Shown one piece after another: positions 55,038-64,000 of a stretch of 64,000 nucleotides of DNA. Positions within the stretch are counted from its first letter, which is position 1. Each line of letters begins with the position of its first letter. Source of the DNA: Stigmatella aurantiaca DW4/3-1 (GTDB lineage: Bacteria > Myxococcota > Myxococcia > Myxococcales > Myxococcaceae). The translations under genes were made by a program, and so were the position numbers. Location: assembly GCF_000165485.1 (NCBI RefSeq), contig NC_014623.1, positions 186,001 to 250,000 on the forward strand, given 5' to 3'. The notes under the pieces were generated by a model. It ran no database searches. It was not told the DNA's origin and was given only the letters and a program-made list of their open reading frames with translations.

Positions 55038-56521
55038 GCCTGGCCATCGAGTTCCGCGACGTCGTGAAGGCCTTCGGCCCGGTGCAGGTGTTGCACGGGG
55101 TCAGCTTCGCCTTGCAGCCGGGGCGGGTGACCGGCTTGCTGGGGGAGAACGGCGCGGGCAAGTCCACGTTGATGAAGATCCTCTCCGGGTACGAGCAGGC
55201 CACGGCGGGGCAGGTGCTCGTCAACGGCCGCGCGGCCCGCTTCAAGGGCTCGCGCGAGGCGGAAGGGGAGGGCATTGTCCTGATCCACCAGGAGTTCAAC
55301 CTCGCCGAGGACCTGACGATCGCGCAGAACATCTTCCTGGGGCACGAGAAGAAGCGCGGCTGGCTGCTGGACGATGCGGCGATGAACCGCGAGGCCGCGG
55401 ACGTGCTCGAGCAGGTGGGGTTGCGCGTCCGCCCCGAGACGCCGGTGCGCCAGCTCATCGTGGCGGAGAAGCAGCTGGTGGAGATCGCCAAGGCGCTGGC
55501 CCGCAAGGCACGGCTGCTCATCATGGACGAGCCCACGGCCACGCTGACGCCCGGCGAGACCGAGCGCCTGTTCGCGCTCATCGCGCAGCTCAAGGCCGCC
55601 GGGGTGACGCTGCTCTACATCTCGCACAAGCTCGACGAGGTGGAGCGCATCACCGACGAGGTGGTGGTGATGCGCGACGGCCGGTACGTCACCCGCTCGG
55701 AGACGCGGGAGGTGACGCGCCACCAGATGGCGAATCTGATGGTGGGCCGGGAGACCTCGGACCTCTATCCGCCCAAGGCCCCGGTGCCGTCCTCGGTCGC
55801 GCCGAGGCTGCGCGTGCAGGGCCTCACGGTGCCCGGCTGGGCCGAGGGGGTGAGCTTCGAGGTGAGGCCTGGGGAGATCCTGGGGTTCGCGGGGCTGGTG
55901 GGGGCGGGCCGCACCGAGCTGTTCGAGGGGCTGCTGGGCTTGCGGCCGCGCACGGTGGAGCGGCTCGAGCTCGATGGCCGGGCCATGCGCTGGCGAAACC
56001 CCCGGGATGCGGCCCACGCGGGGCTCACGTACCTCAGCGAGGACCGCAAGGGCAAAGGGCTCCACGTGCACTTCGGCCTGCGCGAGAACCTGACGCTGAT
56101 GGCGCTCTCGCGCTACGCCACCCCGTGGCTGAAGCCCGAGGCCGAGCGCCAGGCGCTCGAAGAGGCCGTGAAGCGCTTCGGCATCCGCACCGGCACGCTG
56201 GACAATCCGGCCTCGGCGCTGTCCGGCGGCAACCAGCAGAAGCTGGCGCTCGCCAAGGTGCTGCACCCGGACCCCAAGGTAGTGGTGCTGGATGAGCCCA
56301 CGCGCGGGGTGGACGTGGGCGCCAAGCGCGACATCTATTTCCTGATCGAGGCGCTGGCCCGCGAGGGGCGCGCCGTCATCGTGATTTCCTCCGAGCTGAT
56401 GGAGCTGATCGGACTGTGCCACCGCGTGGCGGTGATGCGCGGCGGACGCCTCCAGGCCACGCTCGAGGCGGACCAATTGACCGAAGGGGAGCTCATTGCC
56501 CATGCCACCGGAACCCACTGA
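55034..56521 (+). CDS. sugar ABC transporter ATP-binding protein (MglA/RbsA type)
   Basis: The product is 495 aa from ATG 55034. It has two ABC domains. The first has Walker [10 protein letters not shown], the signature replaced by [13 protein letters not shown] and [12 protein letters not shown]. The second has a degenerate Walker A GLVGAGRT, the usual [15 protein letters not shown] and [14 protein letters not shown]. This two-domain layout is typical of ribose/galactose/xylose importers. It overlaps the permease gene. Confidence 0.95.
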   Translation: MSLAIEFRDVVKAFGPVQVLHGVSFALQPGRVTGLLGENGAGKSTLMKILSGYEQATAGQVLVNGRAARFKGSREAEGEGIVLIHQEFNLAEDLTIAQNIFLGHEKKRGWLLDDAAMNREAADVLEQVGLRVRPETPVRQLIVAEKQLVEIAKALARKARLLIMDEPTATLTPGETERLFALIAQLKAAGVTLLYISHKLDEVERITDEVVVMRDGRYVTRSETREVTRHQMANLMVGRETSDLYPPKAPVPSSVAPRLRVQGLTVPGWAEGVSFEVRPGEILGFAGLVGAGRTELFEGLLGLRPRTVERLELDGRAMRWRNPRDAAHAGLTYLSEDRKGKGLHVHFGLRENLTLMALSRYATPWLKPEAERQALEEAVKRFGIRTGTLDNPASALSGGNQQKLALAKVLHPDPKVVVLDEPTRGVDVGAKRDIYFLIEALAREGRAVIVISSELMELIGLCHRVAVMRGGRLQATLEADQLTEGELIAHATGTH

Positions 56522-57557
56522 GGCCCTGAAGCCAGGGGCCAGCGCCCCGTCTGCTGGAGGCGGCGCCGTGCGCCCGGAGCCCCACCCTCGTGCCAGCCTC
56601 CGCGTGCGCGCGTTGTTGCAAAGCTTCGGGCCCGTGCTCGGCCTCATCCTGCTGTGCATCATCGGCACCGCGCTGAACAGCGACTTCGCCGCGGTCGACA
56701 ACGTGATGAACGTGCTCACGCGCACCGCGTTCATCGGCATCATCGCGGTGGGCATGTGCTTCGTGATCATCCTGGGGGGCATCGACCTCTCGGTGGGCTC
56801 GATGGCCGCGCTGATCGCCGGGGCGATGATCCTCGTGATGAACAAGCTGGGGCCCGCGCTCGGCTCGCCCGTGTCCGCGATTGCGCTGGGCATTGGCTTC
56901 GCGGTGGTGCTGGGGGCGCTGTTCGGGCTGGGGCACGGGCTGCTCATCGCCAAGGGCGGCATCGAGCCCTTCATCGTGACGCTCGGCACGCTGGGCATCT
57001 TCCGGGCGTACCTCACGTACTTCGCCGATGGCGGGGCCCTCACGCTGGATTCGGACCTGTCCGATGCCTACAGCCCCGTCTACTACGCCAGCATCCTGGG
57101 CATCCCGGTGCCCGTCTGGGTGTTCCTCGCCGTGGCGCTCGTGGGCGGGTTGGTGCTGAACCGCACCGCGTTTGGCCGGTACGTGCAGGCCATCGGCTCC
57201 AACGAGCAGGTGGCGCGCTACGCGGCGGTGGATGTGGGCCGCATCAAGGTGCTCACATACATGTTGCTGGGCATCTGCGTGGGCATCGCCACGGTGCTGT
57301 ATGTGCCCCGCCTCGGCTCGGCCTCGCCCACCACGGGCCTCTTGTGGGAGCTGGAGGCGATCGCGGCGGTCATCGTCGGGGGCACCGCGCTCAAGGGGGG
57401 CTCGGGCACGGTGACTGGCACCGTCGTGGGCGCCGTGCTGTTGTCCGTCATCAGCAACATCCTGAACCTCACCAGCATCATCAGTGTGTACCTCAACGCG
57501 GCGGTGCAGGGATTCGTCATCATCGCCGTGGCCTTCATGCAGCGCCGCCGCAAGTAG
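56502..57557 (+). CDS. sugar ABC transporter permease
   Basis: The product is 351 aa from ATG 56502; TTG 56496 is a nearer alternative to the ribosome site. After a ~30-residue cytoplasmic tail it has 8-10 membrane helices with the RbsC/XylH-type [13 protein letters not shown] motif and [16 protein letters not shown] loop. It forms the membrane channel with the ATPase and binding protein of the same operon. Confidence 0.93.
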   Translation: MPPEPTEALKPGASAPSAGGGAVRPEPHPRASLRVRALLQSFGPVLGLILLCIIGTALNSDFAAVDNVMNVLTRTAFIGIIAVGMCFVIILGGIDLSVGSMAALIAGAMILVMNKLGPALGSPVSAIALGIGFAVVLGALFGLGHGLLIAKGGIEPFIVTLGTLGIFRAYLTYFADGGALTLDSDLSDAYSPVYYASILGIPVPVWVFLAVALVGGLVLNRTAFGRYVQAIGSNEQVARYAAVDVGRIKVLTYMLLGICVGIATVLYVPRLGSASPTTGLLWELEAIAAVIVGGTALKGGSGTVTGTVVGAVLLSVISNILNLTSIISVYLNAAVQGFVIIAVAFMQRRRK

Positions 57558-57592
57558 CGCCGTTCTTCCCTCACCCGCAGGAGACAGCACGT

Positions 57593-58555
57593 ATGAAATC
57601 CGTCCTCCGTCAACTCGCAGTGGGTGCCGTCACGCTTCTCCTCTCCTCCAGCGCGCTCGCGCAGGAGCCGAACAAGGTCAACCTCGGGGTCGCCATCCCC
57701 GCCGCCACGCACGGCTTTACCGGTGGCATCGTGTGGTGGGCCAACCAAGCCAAGAAGGAGCTGGAGAAAAACCATCCCGGACTGAAAATCACGGTGAAGA
57801 CGGCCGCCAACGCGCCCGAGCAGGCCAATCAGCTTCAGGACCTGCTGACCGTGAACAAGATCAACGCGTTGGTCATCTTCCCGTTCGAGTCGGCCTCGCT
57901 CACCAAGCCCGTGGCGCAGGTGAAGGGCAAGGGCGTGTACGTCACGGTGGTGGACCGCGGGCTGACCGACACCCGCGCGCAGGATGCCTACGTGGCCGGT
58001 GACAACACCGCCTTCGGCAAGCTGCCGGCGGAGTACCTGGCCAAGCGGCTCAACGGCAAGGGCAACATCGTGGTGCTGCGCGGCATCCCCACCACGCTCG
58101 ACAACGAGCGCATGGATGCGTTCAACGCCGTGCTGAAGAACCACCCAGACATCAAGATTCTGGATGCCAAGTACGGCAACTGGAACCGGGACGATGCCTT
58201 CAAGGTGATGCAGGACTACCTGACGCGCTTCAAGCAGATCGACGCCGTGTGGGCCGCGGATGACGACATGGCGGTGGGCGTGCTCAAGGCCATCGAGCAG
58301 TCCCAGCGCACGGACATCAAGGAAGTGTTCGGCGGCGCGGGCTCCAAGGGCATGGTTCGCACCATCATCGAGGGCAGCAACAAGCTCATCCAGGCCGACG
58401 TCTCCTACTCGCCCAAGTTCATCTACGACGCCATCAAGCTGACGGCCGAGGCGCGCCTGAAGGGCGAGAAGCTGCCGGCCAACACGATCATCCCCTCGGT
58501 GTTGATCACCAAGGAGAACGCGAAGGACTTCTACTTCCCGGACTCGCCCTTCTAA
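57593..58555 (+). CDS. periplasmic sugar-binding protein
   Basis: The product is 320 aa from ATG 57593 with AGGAG upstream. It has a signal peptide ([12 protein letters not shown]) and the type I periplasmic-binding fold of the ribose/galactose family: [32 protein letters not shown] and [11 protein letters not shown] segments. It captures the imported sugar. No lipobox is present. Confidence 0.92.
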   Translation: MKSVLRQLAVGAVTLLLSSSALAQEPNKVNLGVAIPAATHGFTGGIVWWANQAKKELEKNHPGLKITVKTAANAPEQANQLQDLLTVNKINALVIFPFESASLTKPVAQVKGKGVYVTVVDRGLTDTRAQDAYVAGDNTAFGKLPAEYLAKRLNGKGNIVVLRGIPTTLDNERMDAFNAVLKNHPDIKILDAKYGNWNRDDAFKVMQDYLTRFKQIDAVWAADDDMAVGVLKAIEQSQRTDIKEVFGGAGSKGMVRTIIEGSNKLIQADVSYSPKFIYDAIKLTAEARLKGEKLPANTIIPSVLITKENAKDFYFPDSPF

Positions 58556-58581
58556 CGCCCCACGCCCCTCAGGACACCGCC

Positions 58582-59604
58582 ATGCCGAGACCTGTCACGC
58601 TGTTCACCGGCCAATGGGCCGATCTGCCGCTCTCCGAACTCGCACCGCTGGCCCGGCGAATGGGCTACGACGGCCTGGAGCTGGCCTGCTGGGGCGACCA
58701 TTTCAACGTCCAGGAGGCGCTCGCCTCCACCGCCTATGTGAAGAACAAGCGGGCCCTGCTCGAATCCCACGGCCTGAAGTGCTTGGCGATCGGCAACCAC
58801 CTGGTGGGCCAGGCGGTGTGCGACCTGATCGACGAGCGGCATCAGTCCATCGTCCCCGCGCACGTGTGGGGCGATGGCAGCCCGGAGGGGGTACGCCAGC
58901 GCGCGGCCCAGGAGATGAAGGACACGGCGCGGGCCGCCGCCGCCTTCGGGGTGAAGACCGTCACCGGCTTCACCGGCTCCTCGGTGTGGCACGCCACCTA
59001 CGCCTTCCCGCCGACCTCGCAGGCCTTCTGGGACAAGGGCTTCGCCGACTTCGGGCAGCGCTGGACGCCGATCCTCGACACGTTCGAGGCGCACGGCGTC
59101 CAGTTCGCCCTGGAGGTGCACCCGACGGAGATCGCCTTCGACATCGCCTCGGCCCAGCGCGCCATCGAGGCGGTGAAGGGCCACCGCCGCTTCGGCTTCA
59201 ACTTCGACCCCAGCCACCTGGGCTACCAGGGCGTGGACTACGTGAAGTTCCTCCGCACGTTCACCGATCGCGTCTTCAACGTGCACATGAAGGACGTGTG
59301 GTGGGGCCGGGGCGATGGCACCGTGGGCGTGTTCGGCGGCCACACGAGCTTCGGGGATCCCCGCCGCTTCTGGGACTTCCGCAGCCTCGGCCGAGGCATG
59401 GTGGACTTCGAGTCCATCATCGTCGCGCTCAATGACATCGGCTATGCCGGCCCCTTGAGCGTGGAGTGGGAAGACAGCCGGATGGACCGGGTGCACGGGG
59501 CCACCGAGAGCGCGGCCTTCTGCAAGCGGCTCGACTTTCCCGCCGCGGCGGGCGCCTTCGATGCCGTGTTCGACAAGGACAAGCAAGCGCGGGTGGGCGG
59601 ATGA
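58582..59604 (+). CDS. sugar phosphate isomerase/epimerase (TIM barrel)
   Basis: The 340-aa protein fits the AP-endonuclease-2/xylose-isomerase-like TIM barrel. [49 protein letters not shown] and [11 protein letters not shown] hold the metal-binding Glu, Asp and His residues. It probably isomerises a keto or inositol-type intermediate of the imported sugar. The stop overlaps the next start (ATGA). Confidence 0.9.
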   Translation: MPRPVTLFTGQWADLPLSELAPLARRMGYDGLELACWGDHFNVQEALASTAYVKNKRALLESHGLKCLAIGNHLVGQAVCDLIDERHQSIVPAHVWGDGSPEGVRQRAAQEMKDTARAAAAFGVKTVTGFTGSSVWHATYAFPPTSQAFWDKGFADFGQRWTPILDTFEAHGVQFALEVHPTEIAFDIASAQRAIEAVKGHRRFGFNFDPSHLGYQGVDYVKFLRTFTDRVFNVHMKDVWWGRGDGTVGVFGGHTSFGDPRRFWDFRSLGRGMVDFESIIVALNDIGYAGPLSVEWEDSRMDRVHGATESAAFCKRLDFPAAAGAFDAVFDKDKQARVGG

Positions 59605-60767
59605 GCCCCCGGCCCGAGCGCAAGCTGCGGTATGCGATGGTCGGAGGGGGGCGCGACGCATTCATCGGCGCGGTGCACCGGCACGCCATGGCCCTGGATG
59701 GGCAGATGGAGCTGGTGGCCGGCGCGCTCTCGTCCAATCCAGACAAGGCGCGCGCCTCGGGCCGGGACCTGGGGCTGGCCCCGGATCGCAACCATGGCCG
59801 GTGGGAGGACCTGCTGGCCGATGAGGTGACGCGCCCCGTGGAGGAGCGCATCGACTTCGTCTCCATCGTCACGCCCAACCACATGCACTTCCCGGTGGCG
59901 AAGGCCTTCGCCGCGGCGGGGATCCATGTGGTGTGTGACAAGCCGCTCGTGCACACGCTGCCCCAGGCCGAGGAGCTGGTGCGCACGGTGGAGCAGACCT
60001 GCGTCGTGTTTGGGGTGACCTACAACTACACCGGCTATCCGATGGTGCGCGAGGCGCGCGATCTGGTGAAGCGCGGCGTCCTCGGCGAGCTGCGCAAGGT
60101 GGTCGTCGAATACAACCAGGGCTGGCTGGCCACGCACCTGGAGGGCCACGGCAACAAGCAGGCCGGCTGGCGCACGGACCCCGAGAAGAGCGGGGTGGCG
60201 GGCGCCATCGGCGACATCGGCTCGCACGCCGAGAACCTGGCCGCCACCGTCACGGGGTTGGAGCTCGAGGCGGTGTGCGCGGACCTCGGTGCCCTGGTGC
60301 CCGGGCGCCGGCTCGATGACGATGGCAGCCTGCTCCTGCGCTGGCGAGGGGGTGTGCGGGGGGTGCTGATGGCCACGCAGATCGCCGCCGGCTTGGAGAA
60401 CGACTTGCGCCTGCGTGTGTTCGGCTCCGCGGGCTCACTCGACTGGCGGCAGGAGAACCCGAACGAGCTCGTGCACGCGCCGCTCGATGGGCCGAAGCGC
60501 ATCCTGACGCGGGGCTCGCCGTGGCTGAGCGAGTCCTCGCGCCGGGCCTGCCGCCTGCCGACGGGCCACCCCGAGGCCTTCATCGAGGCGTTCGCCAACG
60601 TGTACCTCGGCGTCGCGGCGGACATCCGGGCCCGGCTCTCCGGGGTGGAGGCGGATCCGATCGCCGCCGACTACCCGCGGCTCGCCGACGGCGTGCGGGG
60701 CGTGCGCTTCATCGAGAAGACGGTGGCGTCGGCGGCCAGCACGCTCAAGTGGACGCCAATGGAGTGA
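59601..60767 (+). CDS. Gfo/Idh/MocA-family oxidoreductase
   Basis: The product is 388 aa from ATG 59601. The Rossmann domain opens with [17 protein letters not shown] and continues with [13 protein letters not shown] and CDKPL (the catalytic Lys). [10 protein letters not shown] provides the later catalytic His. It oxidises or reduces a sugar or inositol derivative with NAD(P). It ends the operon; its last 23 bases overlap the convergent terpene synthase gene. Confidence 0.92.
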   Translation: MSPRPERKLRYAMVGGGRDAFIGAVHRHAMALDGQMELVAGALSSNPDKARASGRDLGLAPDRNHGRWEDLLADEVTRPVEERIDFVSIVTPNHMHFPVAKAFAAAGIHVVCDKPLVHTLPQAEELVRTVEQTCVVFGVTYNYTGYPMVREARDLVKRGVLGELRKVVVEYNQGWLATHLEGHGNKQAGWRTDPEKSGVAGAIGDIGSHAENLAATVTGLELEAVCADLGALVPGRRLDDDGSLLLRWRGGVRGVLMATQIAAGLENDLRLRVFGSAGSLDWRQENPNELVHAPLDGPKRILTRGSPWLSESSRRACRLPTGHPEAFIEAFANVYLGVAADIRARLSGVEADPIAADYPRLADGVRGVRFIEKTVASAASTLKWTPME

Positions 60768-61758
60768 GCTGCCGCGCGACGGGGTGGTGGAAGTCGTGGT
60801 GGATGTAGAACTCGCACGCGAAGGCCGCCGCGTTCACGATGGCCTGGGTGGCGCGGGAGCCCGCCGCGGCCTCCCCGCTGCCGGACTGGATGCACCGCTC
60901 CATGGCGTCCAGGAGGTGGGTCTTCACCTCCGCGCGGGCCCGCTCCAGGGCCCGGGGGGCGTCCATCCCATGCTGCGCCATGAGTTCGCGCTGGAAGAGG
61001 ACGAGGGAGTTGAGCTTGCCCTCGGCGACCTCTCGCTCGTAGCTCCGGAGATCATTGGCCAGCCGGATGCTGATGGCCGCCTCGTGTCCCAGGCCCATGA
61101 AGTGAGGCAGGCGCGGCAGGATGGCCGCCTCGTTGATGGACGTCAGCACGCCCAGATAGATGGGGAGCGTGCCGCTGGTATAGCAGGCGCCCTTCTCCAG
61201 ATAGTCCTCGAGCGAGGGCAAGGGCCCCTGGGGCGCCTGGCGATAGAGGAGGCTCCACGCCGTCTCATGCCGGGTGCCACGCAGGAAGTCCCGGAGCGAG
61301 CTCTCCAGGGGCACGCGGAGGGAGGCAAAGAGCGGGAACTGGGCCAGCCCCTCCCGGATGTCCCGCATGGCCTGGCGCAGCGGATCCTCTCCGGGGGAGG
61401 CAGGGTCGGGCGCTCCGAACACGGACACGGCCTGCTCGAGCCGCGCCCAGAGGGGGGCATCGGACGCGGCCTGTTCCCCGGGCGGGGCTTCATCGCAGAG
61501 GTCGTCCACGGCGAAGAGCCACATGAACAAGCACGCGGTGGGCAGCAGCTCGCGGGCAGTCAGAAACGGCGCCGAGACGGCCAGGGTCAGGCTGACCTGA
61601 GGCACCCGGAGCGTCCGCATGAGCGTGGGATACTTCTTCGACCACACCGACAGCAAAACAGACAGCTCCCCGGTGAGGGAGAAGATGTGTTCACGCTCCG
61701 TGTTGGGCAGCGAGTCGAGAAATGTGCTGCGAAGGGGGTTTGCAGACGTAGAGGACAT
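60745..61758 (-). CDS. class I terpene synthase
   Basis: The product is 337 aa from ATG 61758; the open frame extends upstream into the preceding gene. The first metal-binding motif is FAVDDLCDE, and the NSE motif is [13 protein letters not shown]. The all-helical fold and length fit bacterial terpene cyclases, which make sesqui- or diterpenes from prenyl diphosphates. HHDFHHP near the end resembles the usual terminal aromatic/His segment. It follows the BNR-repeat gene by seven bases and is probably in one operon with it. The product cannot be predicted. Confidence 0.88.
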   Translation of the reverse strand: MSSTSANPLRSTFLDSLPNTEREHIFSLTGELSVLLSVWSKKYPTLMRTLRVPQVSLTLAVSAPFLTARELLPTACLFMWLFAVDDLCDEAPPGEQAASDAPLWARLEQAVSVFGAPDPASPGEDPLRQAMRDIREGLAQFPLFASLRVPLESSLRDFLRGTRHETAWSLLYRQAPQGPLPSLEDYLEKGACYTSGTLPIYLGVLTSINEAAILPRLPHFMGLGHEAAISIRLANDLRSYEREVAEGKLNSLVLFQRELMAQHGMDAPRALERARAEVKTHLLDAMERCIQSGSGEAAAGSRATQAIVNAAAFACEFYIHHDFHHPVARQLTPLAST

Positions 61759-61765
61759 GGTTTGC

Positions 61766-62842
61766 TCAAATCGACACCACGCTGACGAGCCCGAGTCCTT
61801 CGAGGATGGGCTCGACCTGTTTTCCACCATCGCGGGTCAGCCAGACGGAGCCATCCGTCAACCCCGCGCAGAATGTCTCAGGTTCTCGCGGATCCCCACA
61901 CGCCGTCCAGCAGCCCCCAGGGATGAGCGGTGTGTTGCCTATGCGTCGCCAGTGTCCGCCCTGATCATCGCTGCGGAAGAAGGCCCCCTCGGCACCGGCG
62001 CCCGGTTGGAACCAGGACGGGGGGTAGTTCCGGGTGCAATAGGCATAGAGCGTCCGGGGACGTGCCGGATGCAGGACGAGGGGGGACAGGTAGCGCCCCT
62101 CGAGCCCCGTGTGAGAGGGGCGGAAGTGCGCCCCCCCATCGTCGCTCCGGTAGAAGCCGTCGCCGCTCGTGGAGAGCAGGACCTGTGGCTGGCCCGGGGC
62201 GAAGAGGACGGAGTGCGAATCGAAATCCGAGCCCTCGGTCAGGTTCGTCCAGGTCACGCCCCCGTCGAGGCTGAGCACGAGCCAGCCCTCCTCGATGGCG
62301 GCGGCGATGGCCTGGGGCCGCTCCGGATCGAGTCCAATGCCTCTCACCCGGGGTTCATGGCGGGGCGGGTTGGGAGAGGTCCACTCCCGGTAGCGGGGCA
62401 AGGTGGTGAAGGGGGTGCAGGGCGTCCACTCGGTGGCCCCTGGATGCTTGCGATAGAGGGCGGCGGGCTCGGTGCCGGCATAGAGCACCCCCGTGATGGG
62501 GTGCTGGACCAGGGACCAGATCCGCAAAGAGCCCAGCCCGGAGCTGTCAGGCACCCACGTGGCGCCGCCATCCTCGCTCCGGAAGACGCCCGCGGCCTCG
62601 GTCCCCACGTAGAGCCTGCCGGGGCTCCTGGGGTCGGCGATGAAGCCTCCCTTGGGCATGTCCGCGGTGACGGCTTGCGTGCGGCTGCCGCGAAACATGA
62701 TCTGGAGGGCGGAGTCGGTGGTCCTCGCCGACGCGTCCACCGGGAGGCGGCCCAGGAGGGTGGGGACGTAGCGGCCGTTCACGTGCCGGGCAACGAAAAG
62801 GCCGCGTGTCGCGCCAACATAGATATCCGGGAAAGGGCTCAT
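61766..62842 (-). CDS. BNR/Asp-box repeat protein
   Basis: The 358-aa product has no signal peptide. It carries repeated Asp-box motifs (SEDGGATW, SLDGGVTW, SDDGGAHF, SDDQGGHW) at ~60-residue spacing, giving a beta-propeller like sialidases or VPS10-type proteins. Sialidase catalytic Arg residues were not identified, so it is more likely a binding or structural propeller. It lies seven bases upstream of the terpene synthase gene, which is an unusual pairing. Confidence 0.82.
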   Translation of the reverse strand: MSPFPDIYVGATRGLFVARHVNGRYVPTLLGRLPVDASARTTDSALQIMFRGSRTQAVTADMPKGGFIADPRSPGRLYVGTEAAGVFRSEDGGATWVPDSSGLGSLRIWSLVQHPITGVLYAGTEPAALYRKHPGATEWTPCTPFTTLPRYREWTSPNPPRHEPRVRGIGLDPERPQAIAAAIEEGWLVLSLDGGVTWTNLTEGSDFDSHSVLFAPGQPQVLLSTSGDGFYRSDDGGAHFRPSHTGLEGRYLSPLVLHPARPRTLYAYCTRNYPPSWFQPGAGAEGAFFRSDDQGGHWRRIGNTPLIPGGCWTACGDPREPETFCAGLTDGSVWLTRDGGKQVEPILEGLGLVSVVSI

Positions 62843-62953
62843 GAACGCATTCTCGCATCACTCATTCTCTCAGCATCGGAGAATGGAATGCGCTGTGGGG
62901 GGGGCGTGCTAGCTTGCGGACATTCAAGTGTCTCGCGGGGGGGGGAATCCGTC

Positions 62954-64000
62954 ATGGAAGCAGGTTCGACTCAGTGGGAGCCAGGCAGCAAACCCGTCAT
63001 CGTCCCGGCGGCCTGTTGGTGTGGGCAGCGCCTGGCGGAGTTGCTGGGGCAACGCCAGTTGGAAAGCACGCTCAAGGTGAGCGCGCGGGGAGAGGATGTC
63101 CGTGCACTCCAGGAGCATTTGATCCGCTTTGGCTTCGAGGTGGAGTTGATGAAGGCCCCCCGGGTGGGCAAGGCCGCACCGAGCGATGATCAGCGGCTGT
63201 GCATCTGGGGGAATTACACCACCCGGGCGGTGCGCATGTTCGCGCTCCACCCGGGCGTGGGAAGCAAGCCCGAGAAGGTCCTTCCGGCGGATGGGAAGAA
63301 GCTGACGCAGGCGCTGGTGGAGAAGCTCCAGGATTGGTGCCGCAGGGGCACGCGCAGCCCTCAGAACTACTGGGAGTTTCCGCACCTCAAGCTCGACGGC
63401 AAGTCCCAGCTCATCGACGCGTATGGGGAAGACATGGGGCATGGGCCGCAGAGCGCGTGGCACCACCACATCCGGCAGATCCAGGAGGACCTGGCCCAGG
63501 TGGGCTTCGGCGTCCACGCGGATGCCCTCTGTGATCTGAAGATCGCTGCCCGGCCCAGCGGCAAGTACGTGGCGAACGTCCAGAACGACAAGCAGCTCAC
63601 GGACCTCGCTTATCTGGTGCGCAAGTTCCAGCGCCAGTCCAAGTGGCTGTGGCGGATGAACGCCGAGGGAAAGCACCTGGCGGACGCGGACCCGGCCCAA
63701 GACAACACCGTTTACCGGAGAGAAGAAAACAGCGGGATCATGGATCAGGAGACCGCGCTCGTCCTGCGTGCCTGGGTGGAGAAAAAGCTCCACATGGTCG
63801 TCAACAAGTTCGAGTTGAAGGAGTTGCACTGGCCACCGGACAGCACCACGGTCATCCCCTCGGAAGGAGGCCCGGCCAAGCTGAGAAAGGATGCCTATGA
63901 GGCATGGTTCAAGGCCGCAACAGAAATACATCGGCTCGGAGGGTACCTGGGAAAGACTTTCGCCAGCAGCCCTCGCGGATACAGGGCTGGAAAGCTCTCC
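62954..64000 (+). CDS. peptidoglycan-binding-like protein (3' partial)
   Basis: An open frame runs from ATG 62954 to the end of the window (349 codons seen) and has no stop. Two segments look like peptidoglycan-binding helical repeats: SARGEDVRALQEHLIRFGF near residue 40, and RQIQEDLAQVGFGVHADA near 165, followed by DLAYLVRKFQRQ. HLKLDGKSQLIDAYGED lies between them. No signal peptide is seen. In myxobacteria such proteins can be spore- or secretion-associated cell-wall factors. The C-terminal function is outside the window. Confidence 0.72.
   Translation, partial: MEAGSTQWEPGSKPVIVPAACWCGQRLAELLGQRQLESTLKVSARGEDVRALQEHLIRFGFEVELMKAPRVGKAAPSDDQRLCIWGNYTTRAVRMFALHPGVGSKPEKVLPADGKKLTQALVEKLQDWCRRGTRSPQNYWEFPHLKLDGKSQLIDAYGEDMGHGPQSAWHHHIRQIQEDLAQVGFGVHADALCDLKIAARPSGKYVANVQNDKQLTDLAYLVRKFQRQSKWLWRMNAEGKHLADADPAQDNTVYRREENSGIMDQETALVLRAWVEKKLHMVVNKFELKELHWPPDSTTVIPSEGGPAKLRKDAYEAWFKAATEIHRLGGYLGKTFASSPRGYRAGKLS

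Overview
The window is high-GC DNA with tightly packed, often overlapping genes. It has the character of a myxobacterium of the Cystobacter/Stigmatella/Myxococcus group. Pointers are a retron of the Mx162/Sa163 type, a Hanks-type kinase, an ELWxxDGT-repeat lipoprotein, a lipoprotein resembling the N-terminal region of SitA5 polymorphic toxins, several other outer-membrane lipoproteins and many family expansions typical of these bacteria. The species cannot be fixed from the sequence alone. No tRNA, rRNA, CRISPR array or transposase gene was recognised.

Layout. 0-7.3 kb: an RND/MMPL exporter (cut by the window edge) fused to a LolA-like domain, its beta-barrel partner, a penicillin-acylase lipoprotein and a small lipoprotein. 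7.3-9.5 kb: a decayed stretch with a dispersed repeat and a gene remnant, then a CLC transporter with CLC-F-like motifs. 9.6-11.1 kb: ELWxxDGT-repeat lipoprotein. 11.1-21.4 kb (minus strand): a complete retron locus. In transcription order it has a 2185-aa WD40/HEAT protein, a winged-helix/SWIM zinc-finger protein, the msr-msd RNA gene and the reverse transcriptase. This is the most interesting part of the window. 21.6-27.2 kb: a GH26-like glycosidase, the SitA5-like lipoprotein without an obvious toxin tail, a short BTAD/AAA regulator next to a repeat copy, and two small secreted peptides. 27.3-34.6 kb: kinase, isoquinoline-oxidoreductase-type molybdenum hydroxylase (two subunits), alpha/beta hydrolase, SerB and a BMP-family lipoprotein.

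34.6-41.6 kb is an accessory stretch. It holds a GntR/FCD regulator whose tail contains a degenerate copy of the repeat, a coupled gene pair with a possible caspase-like His/Cys protein, an SDR/AraC divergent pair around a palindrome, a zincin-like lipoprotein, and a papain-fold toxin-like gene coupled to a putative immunity gene made of two tandem repeats. 41.6-53.4 kb carries an M28 peptidase, a DUF808 membrane protein, a three-gene CxxCH/DUF1501-type operon, an MFS transporter, an NTF2-like protein, a ferritin-like diiron protein and a second large HEAT-type protein.

53.8-60.8 kb is a carbohydrate uptake and catabolism operon: ROK regulator, ABC ATPase, permease, binding protein, TIM-barrel isomerase/epimerase and Gfo/Idh/MocA oxidoreductase. 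A palindrome upstream is a plausible operator. Its last gene overlaps, tail to tail, a class I terpene synthase that is co-directional with a BNR-repeat protein. The right edge cuts a gene with peptidoglycan-binding-like repeats.
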